The notes beneath the pieces are model-generated. The model searched no databases. It worked only from the letters and a program-made list of their open reading frames with translations, and was not told where the DNA came from. Positions 18,589 to 25,628 of a stretch of DNA of 57,244 nucleotides are shown here, piece after piece. Each line of letters begins with the position of its first letter. Positions within the stretch are counted from its first letter, which is position 1. Origin of the DNA: an uncultured Clostridia bacterium (GTDB taxonomy: Bacteria; Bacillota; Clostridia; Oscillospirales; Ruminococcaceae); assembly GCA_944386285.1 (NCBI GenBank), contig CALXAM010000038.1, forward strand, positions 1 to 57,244. The letters run 5' to 3'. The position numbers and the translations under genes are program-made.

Positions 18589-19152
18589 TTATTCTGTGTT
18601 ATCTTTACTTTTTTGATGCGATGCACTTGCACGCTTATTTTCTAAATCATTATTTTGAATTGATTGAACAATTGCAGTAATGTGTTTTTCATCATTTTCA
18701 GGGAAGAAATACTTCGTTATTATAGTAAGTAGGCCGATAATCAGAGAAATAAAAGAAACACATGATGTAACAAAAGCTACTATGTCTGAAACATTTAAAT
18801 CTTTAGGAGAAATGCAGATAACTAAAGCCAAAGCACCTAATATGATAGAAAAGCCAATAACAATAAATAAAGAAACGATTAACAATATGCATCTGGATCT
18901 TCTACTTTGTTTCATCTTATCTTTATATGAATCCACATAGATACTTAAGAGATCCGATATTTTTTGGTCTCGTCTTGCTTGTTCTATTGTTTCAAATGGA
19001 TCATGAAACTTTTTTTCCCTGAGAGCTTTCTCACTTTTAGTTTTAACAAAAAGTGCTTGCGTCAGAACGTCATCTACAGAATCATCGATTTGTTCAAATT
19101 CTTGACCTATAGCATCATCTATTTTTTCAAGTCCTATATCCGAAACATTCAA
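18589..19152 (-). CDS. Two-helix membrane protein, partner of ImmA-like peptidase
   Basis: 187 aa from TTG at 19152, chosen for the AGAGGTG 7 nt upstream; an ATG at 19179 overlapping the upstream gene is the alternative. Residues 1-80 are acidic and helical with a heptad-like pattern. Two membrane helices follow (roughly 88-115 and 125-150), then a polar tail of about 35 residues ending KSKDNTE. No family recognised. It lies 13 bp downstream of the metallopeptidase gene in an AT-rich cargo island, so the two are probably one transcript. Gene likely real; function unknown. Confidence 0.75.
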   Translation of the reverse strand: MNVSDIGLEKIDDAIGQEFEQIDDSVDDVLTQALFVKTKSEKALREKKFHDPFETIEQARRDQKISDLLSIYVDSYKDKMKQSRRSRCILLIVSLFIVIGFSIILGALALVICISPKDLNVSDIVAFVTSCVSFISLIIGLLTIITKYFFPENDEKHITAIVQSIQNNDLENKRASASHQKSKDNTE

Positions 19153-19165
19153 AAGGAAACACCTC

Positions 19166-19717
19166 TTATTTCTGATCATCTAATTCCTTTATTTCATTGA
19201 CTCGTCGTTTCGCGCTTTCTAATGGTACACTGAAAATAGTGGCTAAATGAAAATATATTACGTTATCGTCAAGCCCTTCGCTTTTATATTTTTCGTACTG
19301 CTTTTTAAACGTTTTACGTGGCATCAACAATGCAGCAGCAAAATAATCCGCATCATTTTCTGATTCGTTACGTCCTTTTTTATTTTCTCGATGTAAAAGC
19401 ACTGATTCTTGAGTAGGATTTTTAAAATCATCACTAAGAACATAATGTAAAATGAAATGAGAAAATTCATGAGCAATGATAAATCGCTTCCATTCCATTG
19501 GTCGATCGGAATTAACAGCAATGACTCGTCTATCTTGAGAAATAAGCAAAAATCCGTCTTCATTCTCATCTAAATCTGCATTTCCTACAGTAAACCCCAT
19601 CTTCTTTGTAAATTCTACAATATCGACATATTGATCTTCTTTTGAATATCCAAAAAGATCAAGTAAAGAATCCACCATTTTTTCAATTTGAATTTTTTCC
19701 ATCTCACACAACTCCAT
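19166..19717 (-). CDS. ImmA/IrrE-family metallopeptidase
   Basis: 183 aa from ATG at 19717 with AAAGGAG 8 nt upstream. The zinc site HEFSH is at residues 83-87 with the third ligand in E-N-D-A-D-Y-F-A (E120), followed by ALLMPRKTF, all typical of the family. Members cleave DNA-binding repressors (ImmA on ImmR in ICEBs1; IrrE on DdrO in Deinococcus). Here there is no adjacent HTH gene; the partner is a membrane protein. Base composition is clearly more AT-rich than the neighbouring tail and lysis genes, suggesting separate acquisition. Confidence 0.88.
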   Translation of the reverse strand: MELCEMEKIQIEKMVDSLLDLFGYSKEDQYVDIVEFTKKMGFTVGNADLDENEDGFLLISQDRRVIAVNSDRPMEWKRFIIAHEFSHFILHYVLSDDFKNPTQESVLLHRENKKGRNESENDADYFAAALLMPRKTFKKQYEKYKSEGLDDNVIYFHLATIFSVPLESAKRRVNEIKELDDQK

Positions 19718-19793
19718 CTGCACATCTCCTTTCAAAACATTTTAATCACTTAAAAAGGAAATATGCATGCCATTCAAATTTACATATTTGATT

Positions 19794-19822
19794 ATATTAC
19801 ATCAATTACTTTTGCTTGTCAA
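19794..19822 (-). promoter_or_regulatory. Promoter of the ImmA-like/membrane protein pair
   Basis: TTGACA (19822-19817), 17-bp spacer, TAATAT (19799-19794); an overlapping TATAAT lies 3 bp further. It is 77 bp upstream of the peptidase start and would let the cargo be expressed independently of the late operon. Confidence 0.75.
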
Positions 19823-19917
19823 CTATAATCATACGTATTTAAAAATCAAATTTCAAGTACTATTTTGGATTAAATATATTATAAAATGAAAAATCATCAA
19901 TTTCGTAAAACTTAAAA

Positions 19918-19943
19918 TTATATATTATACAGATAATATATAA
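19918..19943. repeat. AT-rich inverted repeat upstream of the cargo promoter
   Basis: TTATATATTAT, 4-nt spacer ACAG, and its exact reverse complement ATAATATATAA. It lies between the lysin terminator and the cargo promoter. It could be an operator, but AT-rich palindromes also arise by chance in such sequence. Confidence 0.35.
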
Positions 19944-19968
19944 AAATATATTTTTCACACTATCACAA

Positions 19969-20000
19969 AAAGCGCTCAGGCATTTGCCTGAGCGCTTTTC
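19969..20000 (-). terminator. Terminator of the late (lysis) operon
   Basis: Stem AAAAGCGCTCAGGCA with its complement, directly after the endolysin stop, with T-runs in both directions. It separates late genes from the cargo pair. Confidence 0.85.
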
Positions 20001-20004
20001 TCTT

Positions 20005-21018
20005 TTACGGCAACTTCAATACGTCACCCGGATGGATGACACTATTTGCAGTCATGCCGTTGTACTCTGCAAGTTCTTTATACCGATTGCCATTGCCGAG
20101 CTGAGAAGCAGCAATCTTCCAGAAGCTGTCCCCGCTTTTTACTGTATACGTTTTTTTCACGGACGGTTTCGGCGATGTGCTGCCTGATCCATCCGGCAGC
20201 TTCAACACGTCACCTGGATGGATGACACTGTTTGCAGTCATGCCGTTATACTCTGCAAGTTCTTTATATCGATTGCCGTCACCGAGCTGTTCGGCTGCAA
20301 TCTTCCAGAAGCTGTCCCCGCTTTTTACTGTATACGTTTTCACGGATGGCTTCGGCGTTACCGGTTTGGTAGATTGCTCTTCTTTTGTAAATCCGTTTAA
20401 ACCTGCCATTTTAATCACCGACGGGAAATCGCGATAGCACTCGTTTACATCAACGTTTCCGGCAATGCCTTTCACACTTCCCGATGATGTATACTGCCAC
20501 ATATCGCGGAAAAGCGACTGATTCGCGTTGTCCCCGCGGTAGTCGGCAAGCCAGAGTGTGTATTTCTTTGCAAGACGGGCGTGATCAAGCTTGTTTTGAA
20601 AATAGTTTGTGTTTGCATAGACACCGACAAAATATCCGGCGTTTTCAAGCGATTCGCAGAATGTTTCGACGATGGCGGTCAACGTCTCTTTGGAGAGCTT
20701 GCCCATCCGTTGTTCATTTTCTACGTCGTAATATACTGGGAATTCAAACTGTTTACCTGCAAGCAGAGTTTTGACGAATTCTGCTTCTTTTTTGGCCATT
20801 TCGATCGTATCGGCCGCACTGTAGTAGTACGCACCTACAGGCATACCCACTTTTTTAAATCCGTTATAATGGGTAGAAAGCAACTCGTCTGCACCCATGT
20901 TCTGCGCGCCCCAATAGGTAAGACCGCAGCGTAAAATTACGCCGTTGACACCTGCATCTTTGACCGCTTGATAGTCAACGGTTGGTTGATATTTTGAAAT
21001 ATCGATCACTTTCAACAT
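20005..21018 (-). CDS. Endolysin: GH25 muramidase with two LysM domains
   Basis: 337 aa. The N-terminal GH25 lysozyme domain (1-200) has the catalytic D6 in IDISKYQP and D98/E100 in VYYDVENE. A short Pro/Thr linker leads to two nearly identical LysM modules (about 228-275 and 290-337) that bind peptidoglycan. The two LysM units are also close to identical at DNA level, a recent duplication. It has no signal peptide, so it needs the holin genes directly upstream. AAAGGAG precedes the ATG. Confidence 0.95.
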   Translation of the reverse strand: MLKVIDISKYQPTVDYQAVKDAGVNGVILRCGLTYWGAQNMGADELLSTHYNGFKKVGMPVGAYYYSAADTIEMAKKEAEFVKTLLAGKQFEFPVYYDVENEQRMGKLSKETLTAIVETFCESLENAGYFVGVYANTNYFQNKLDHARLAKKYTLWLADYRGDNANQSLFRDMWQYTSSGSVKGIAGNVDVNECYRDFPSVIKMAGLNGFTKEEQSTKPVTPKPSVKTYTVKSGDSFWKIAAEQLGDGNRYKELAEYNGMTANSVIHPGDVLKLPDGSGSTSPKPSVKKTYTVKSGDSFWKIAASQLGNGNRYKELAEYNGMTANSVIHPGDVLKLP

Positions 21019-21021
21019 GAT

Positions 21022-21237
21022 TCATTCTCCTTTCTCTACAGTAGACAGTTCCGGTAAACCCGCAATACTTGTCAGTAAAGAGAGTACACCCGAAAGAGCT
21101 GCAGCCGATGCAACCATAACCCAGTTCACATCACCAAGCACCGCTGCAGTTCCGATGGTTGCAACTGCTGTCTGTGCAACAGTTTTTACCGCGCGAATTC
21201 CTGCTGCCTTCATCCAGTTTTTCACTTTCGTTTTCAT
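21022..21237 (-). CDS. Holin, r1t-type
   Basis: 71 aa. The sequence WMKAAGIRAVKTVAQTAVA with a second helix around NWVMVASAAALSGVLSLLTS matches the phage r1t holin family, which has two membrane helices and a short charged tail. It times membrane permeabilisation for release of the endolysin encoded 3 bp downstream. Strong AGGAGG upstream. Confidence 0.88.
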   Translation of the reverse strand: MKTKVKNWMKAAGIRAVKTVAQTAVATIGTAAVLGDVNWVMVASAAALSGVLSLLTSIAGLPELSTVEKGE

Positions 21238-21251
21238 TTCCTTTTGTCCTC

Positions 21252-21494
21252 CTATTTGTGATATTCTTCAAGATCACCAATTCGATGATTGGCAACTTTG
21301 ATCTGTTCTTCCTGCACAGCGGCGTTTTCCTCAAGTTTATACACCCGCTCGATCACACTGTTGTGCTTTTCAACCTTTTGTTCAAGCTGCTTTAATCGAT
21401 ATGCAGTAAGCCTTGATGAGGCAACGATACCACCTACAGTTCCGATTGCGGTTCCCGCAAACGAAATCAAAGCAACTATAATTGTTTCACTCAA
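21252..21494 (-). CDS. XhlA-like holin/lysis accessory protein
   Basis: 80 aa from TTG at 21494, which sits 8 nt after AGGAGG; an earlier in-frame TTG at 21515 overlaps the previous gene. One N-terminal membrane helix (IIVALISFAGTAIGTVGGIV) is followed by a coiled coil ending in AVQEEQIKVANHRIGDLEE, typical of hemolysin XhlA-like proteins found beside phage holins. Its position between tail and holin genes supports a lysis role. Confidence 0.7.
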   Translation of the reverse strand: MSETIIVALISFAGTAIGTVGGIVASSRLTAYRLKQLEQKVEKHNSVIERVYKLEENAAVQEEQIKVANHRIGDLEEYHK

Positions 21495-21505
21495 AAATGC
21501 CCCTC

Positions 21506-23290
21506 CTATTTCCAACGTCCGATCGCAATAATGCTGATCGTCACATTTACTTTTGACGTCGTTTTCACGGTCCTGTAAATATTTACTGTACCGGGTGACT
21601 CCAACGACGACGATTTTAAGGTATCGATAAAGCAGGACTGCAGCCCGTATATTGTTGCACTGATTTGCGGCAGTTCACCTATAAATTGAGCTGCATAAAT
21701 TCCAAGAGATGTACGTGTACCGTAGTACAAAGCGCCTTCTTGATCCTCCGCGGTCGAACTGTATGCAAAATTCTTTGTACAAATCTGCGTTCCATCCGCC
21801 CATCTTATATATTTGCCGTTTCCGTTTTCTCCGAATTCAACGATTGCAGCACCATCCACCTGTAATCGGCCCCCGATCTCCGGATCGTACATCTCCCCTA
21901 TACCAACACCGTACACATCCCCTTGCCGGTAAAGATCCATGAGTACAATGCCGGAGTTTAATGAGATTGTCAACGTAGTACTCGTAAGCTTATCCGTGAG
22001 TGTGAGCTTTATTGCAAAGCTGTTCTTTATCGTAAACCCGCCGGTTCCGAGATCGCCCTGGATGGACGCATCGAACGATACACGTCCGCTTGAAAGCGTC
22101 GGCACAATCGAAATGGGTGCTGATTCTTCCCCACCGTCCGGCGTATAGGTATAGACAAGCGACTGCACCACATTGGTCGTCTGCCCGATGGGCTCAGTAT
22201 AAATCGTGCCGTCAAGCGAGAGGATCACCTCGGCGGTACTGCCGTTTACACGGCGTGCGGAGGCTGTCCGAATGACTGGCGGCGTGTATTGAATGACCTC
22301 GGCGAGCTTGCTCACCGTCCGCTGATTGCCGCGGCTGTCTACTGCGGCGACAGTGATCTGTGCGGCGGACACGTCTTTGAGCGTGATCGTCACAGCGCCC
22401 GATGCACTGTATGCGGCAGATCCTGTTACACTGCCGCAGGAAGCGATATATTTTGTGAGTGTCGCCGACTTCTGCGCGCTCGCTGCGCCCGCCGGAATCG
22501 TGATCCGGATGTCCGAAATGCCCGCGATAATTTTCTGATCGTCGCCGGTGATCCCCGCGTTTGTGATATCCTGATACGAAAACGTACCCGACCAGACCGG
22601 CGACGCAACGGACACATCGATCGAGACAGTTGCGCTTGCCGTCGAAGAAAGTCCGGCGCTGTTTGTCAGTGTGAGCGTCGCTTTTGCTGTGTTGCTCGCA
22701 GGCATCGCTGCATATAGCTTTTCGGTTTCGGTGCTTGTGAATGTTGCCGTTTTAATACCTGCCCCCATTGACTTTGTGATCGAAACACTGCCGAGCGTGA
22801 GCTTTAACGTGTGAGACCAGCTCGATACCGGCGAGGAAATCGTGACAACCGCCTGTTTTCCCGGTGTGATAGTGGGAATCGATGCAAAGGACGACTGCCG
22901 CGGAATCCGCGGAATCGAAACACTGCCGGACGCCTCACAACTGCCCGGGCCATAGCCGCCCGACGTTGCAAGGAAATCAGCCGAAATGCTGACGTTCGGA
23001 TGCGAGCCGTCTGCATTGTGCGTGATCGTCTTTGTCTTACTATAAAGCTTTGTCGTGATCCACTGCGGTGTGGTGCTTCCGACATTTTTCTGTCCGCTGT
23101 AGGACTGTCTGTCGCCGGCAATCGAAATATGGCCGGACGTGTTACCCTGAAAGCGGATGTAATAGCTGTCGAGCATCATGTCGGCAGTAATTGTTGTCTG
23201 ATTCGCCGACTGATTCTGTGACAAATATACATTGATATAAAATCGATATTTTGCAGTATTCTGCGTTACCGATCCGCTGATCTTTGCCAA
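21506..23290 (-). CDS. DUF859-like phage structural protein, probable host-contact protein
   Basis: 594 aa from TTG at 23290 with AAAGGAGG upstream. The N-terminus (MAKISGSVTQNTAKYRFYI) and repeated beta-rich Ser/Thr/Ala domains resemble the DUF859 family of siphophage minor structural proteins. The C-terminal part has a DVYGVGIGEMYDPEIGGRLQ segment often seen in tail-tip and baseplate proteins. Its place after the tail endopeptidase gene suggests a receptor-binding or baseplate role; the host receptor is not predictable. Confidence 0.75.
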   Translation of the reverse strand: MAKISGSVTQNTAKYRFYINVYLSQNQSANQTTITADMMLDSYYIRFQGNTSGHISIAGDRQSYSGQKNVGSTTPQWITTKLYSKTKTITHNADGSHPNVSISADFLATSGGYGPGSCEASGSVSIPRIPRQSSFASIPTITPGKQAVVTISSPVSSWSHTLKLTLGSVSITKSMGAGIKTATFTSTETEKLYAAMPASNTAKATLTLTNSAGLSSTASATVSIDVSVASPVWSGTFSYQDITNAGITGDDQKIIAGISDIRITIPAGAASAQKSATLTKYIASCGSVTGSAAYSASGAVTITLKDVSAAQITVAAVDSRGNQRTVSKLAEVIQYTPPVIRTASARRVNGSTAEVILSLDGTIYTEPIGQTTNVVQSLVYTYTPDGGEESAPISIVPTLSSGRVSFDASIQGDLGTGGFTIKNSFAIKLTLTDKLTSTTLTISLNSGIVLMDLYRQGDVYGVGIGEMYDPEIGGRLQVDGAAIVEFGENGNGKYIRWADGTQICTKNFAYSSTAEDQEGALYYGTRTSLGIYAAQFIGELPQISATIYGLQSCFIDTLKSSSLESPGTVNIYRTVKTTSKVNVTISIIAIGRWK

Positions 23291-23305
23291 ACGTGCACCT
23301 CCTTT

Positions 23306-25252
23306 TTAATCATTGACTGTAAACAGGTTGTGTCCGTCTCCGACCGACGAGAGCACAAGCCCCTTTTGTTTGGATGCAGGTTCGATCGTCAGCGTTCCCC
23401 GCACGCTCGTTTTTCCAAACTGCGCGCCGTTTTCATCGAAAAACGCCTCGTATTTTCCGGAAGCGTTATTTTTGACGGCGAACGACGCATTGTCAATCCG
23501 GGTGGAGAGCTTCTCGCCGCTTGCGCCAATCGACAGCACGCCGCCCGAAAACGTCATCTGTTCCGTGAGGATTTCGTTCTGTGCCTGCTGCCAGTCGGAC
23601 ACCTCAAGTCCCGGCATCAGCGTAAGATCGGCGACGATCAGCGTGCCGGATGTGCATTCGACTGCAAAATCGACTGCTGTACCCGAAGCGGTTAGATTCC
23701 CTTTGACCTGTGTCCATTCGGATGCGGGCGGAAGCTCCGTTTCCGTGCCGCCTGCAATGACTGTGCCGGCCGATGCACCTGAGCCGAGCAGTTTATACCG
23801 CAGCATAAAGCAATACTGCCCGCCCGGAATTGTATCGGCTGTTTGAGAGAGCGACGCTGCACCCTCAAGCACAAAGCCGCCGCCCGCCGCCGAGTAATTG
23901 CGGACGTCTGCAGCATATGTACTGTCACGTGACAGCGAAACCGTTCCCTCGGTGATAAAATCCTCAAGGCTGAATGCCGCCGTTCCGAGAAGCAAATTTG
24001 CACCGCCTCGGTGCTGTGTCTGCGCAGAAACGCCGTCCACTGTGACAGACAGTGCGGCGAGTTCCTGCTTCATTTGATCCACATCGCCTGTCGTCTTGTC
24101 CGTCTGTTCCACAACTGCCGTGATCTCACTTTTAACCTTATCCACTGCAAGTTCTGTACGTCGCACTGTTTCTTTTATGTTGGATGCTTTTTTATACGCT
24201 GTTTCCGTTTCTGTTAAAGCAAGCGTTTCGCCGGTGCATCGCAGGCCACCATCATATTCCAATGTTTCCGCACCGTAAAATGTGCGATATGAATAGCCCT
24301 TTGTATCGGAAATCGTGATGGCATCTCCCATATCGAGCGCTGGATTTGATCGCCAATCCATGTGCATGGCATAAAACCGCGTCCCTTTGATTTGTGCAAA
24401 CATCTCATCAATGACGTCATCCCGCATATGATCTAAAAACGGATTATCCGCAATTTTAATTTCCTTGCGACCGTCTCTTAAAACTGCTTCTCCATCTTCC
24501 CGATAAATATTGTCCTCCTGCGGCAGCCGTGCCAATACAAGCGTATTATACGGGCCGCTTTCTACACCGATTTCACATTCATAATATTGATCCGCGTCAA
24601 TGATATAAGGAGATGCGCTGTTTATTCGCATATCCACAAAAGCAAGTTTCCCATTGCGATCGATCACTGCATTACAAAAGGCGGCTTGCGCAATCCATGC
24701 GACTACCTCTTTGATTGTTTCTGTTCCGGACAAATTCGGCGGCTGTGTCAGCTGTAAATCTGCATGATACCATGCGGTATTTGACAATGTGACGCCAAAT
24801 ACCGCAGCAGTTTCAGCCGCATACACTGACAAAGAAATCGGGTATGTAATTTCCTGTATCCGATCAGCTTTGTACGCATCTGCTTCATACAAAGCGTCAT
24901 ATGCTGTAAACTGTACCGTTCCCGCATCCGGATCACGTCCGATCTTTTGAATGCGCATCGGTGTCATAGGAACCTGCTCAGTCATCAGCTCGTTTCGCAT
25001 GAAAACTGCTTGCACCATTTTCCCTTCTGAAAGCAGCGCAGTGTTTTCACTTTCGTACATGGAAACCTCCATTTTTGAAGCGATTGCATTTCCGAAAAAT
25101 CGGCTTTCCGTATTGCAGGCGCGTTCAATTTGAATAGTGATAATCTCCGCTTCATCTGTGAGAATAAGATCATCTGCTACAATAATTTTTGCTCGGACGT
25201 CACGCGATTGTGCTGTAATTCCCGTATTCCATTCCTGTGATACTTCGTACAT
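23306..25252 (-). CDS. Tail tip protein, prophage tail endopeptidase type
   Basis: 648 aa. The N-terminal 370 residues (starting MYEVSQEWNTGITAQSRDVR) look like the tail-hub (Tal-like) fold of siphophages. A helical region around 370-400 (KVKSEITAVVEQTDKTTGDV) leads to a beta-rich C-terminal portion. It should form the tail tip with the distal tail protein encoded upstream. A peptidase activity is a family label here; I see no clear catalytic motif. Confidence 0.75.
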   Translation of the reverse strand: MYEVSQEWNTGITAQSRDVRAKIIVADDLILTDEAEIITIQIERACNTESRFFGNAIASKMEVSMYESENTALLSEGKMVQAVFMRNELMTEQVPMTPMRIQKIGRDPDAGTVQFTAYDALYEADAYKADRIQEITYPISLSVYAAETAAVFGVTLSNTAWYHADLQLTQPPNLSGTETIKEVVAWIAQAAFCNAVIDRNGKLAFVDMRINSASPYIIDADQYYECEIGVESGPYNTLVLARLPQEDNIYREDGEAVLRDGRKEIKIADNPFLDHMRDDVIDEMFAQIKGTRFYAMHMDWRSNPALDMGDAITISDTKGYSYRTFYGAETLEYDGGLRCTGETLALTETETAYKKASNIKETVRRTELAVDKVKSEITAVVEQTDKTTGDVDQMKQELAALSVTVDGVSAQTQHRGGANLLLGTAAFSLEDFITEGTVSLSRDSTYAADVRNYSAAGGGFVLEGAASLSQTADTIPGGQYCFMLRYKLLGSGASAGTVIAGGTETELPPASEWTQVKGNLTASGTAVDFAVECTSGTLIVADLTLMPGLEVSDWQQAQNEILTEQMTFSGGVLSIGASGEKLSTRIDNASFAVKNNASGKYEAFFDENGAQFGKTSVRGTLTIEPASKQKGLVLSSVGDGHNLFTVND

Positions 25253-25261
25253 GTTTTCCCC

Positions 25262-25618
25262 CTACAATTCAATAAAATTGAGGTTAAACGGCTTATACAT
25301 TGTGTTTGTGCCATCCACATAATATGCTTCCGGTTCCGGTGTACCGGTATATGCCTTGATTGTTTTTTCTACTTTTTCCCGCGGATCAAAAAAACGCACC
25401 GCCAGCACATAGGACTGAATCGCTTTTAAAAAGCGCTGCATCTCCTCTTGTGTCATCGGACCAAACGAACAGTTTAATTTGTACTTTCGATTGACAATCT
25501 CGACGGTGTTGTTTCCTCTTGCATTTCGTCCGCTTTTGCTCGACAGCAGCGTTTCATAGCTCACTTTATAACCGGACAGATATGATGACACATCCAGTGT
25601 TCCTAATGTTAAGATCAC
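25262..25618 (-). CDS. Small tail protein, probable distal tail-like
   Basis: 118 aa from GTG at 25618 behind AGGAGGG. A compact beta-rich protein (MILTLGTLDVSSYLSGYKVS) between tape measure and tail tip, where distal tail proteins are encoded, but shorter than classic Dit proteins. Conserved position, tentative function. Confidence 0.65.
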   Translation of the reverse strand: MILTLGTLDVSSYLSGYKVSYETLLSSKSGRNARGNNTVEIVNRKYKLNCSFGPMTQEEMQRFLKAIQSYVLAVRFFDPREKVEKTIKAYTGTPEPEAYYVDGTNTMYKPFNLNFIEL

Positions 25619-25628
25619 ACGCGCCCTC

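Noticed and set aside
19166..19717. ImmA-like peptidase as the inducer of this prophage's own repressor
   Set aside because: The repressor at 47358 has its own LexA-type cleavage site and Ser-Lys pair, so it does not need an ImmA partner; the peptidase lies 28 kb away in cargo sequence.
20010..20340. Tandem near-identical repeats that could suggest a repeat array
   Set aside because: They are the two LysM modules of the endolysin, in frame and about 190 bp apart, not a CRISPR array. No CRISPR array was seen anywhere in the window.
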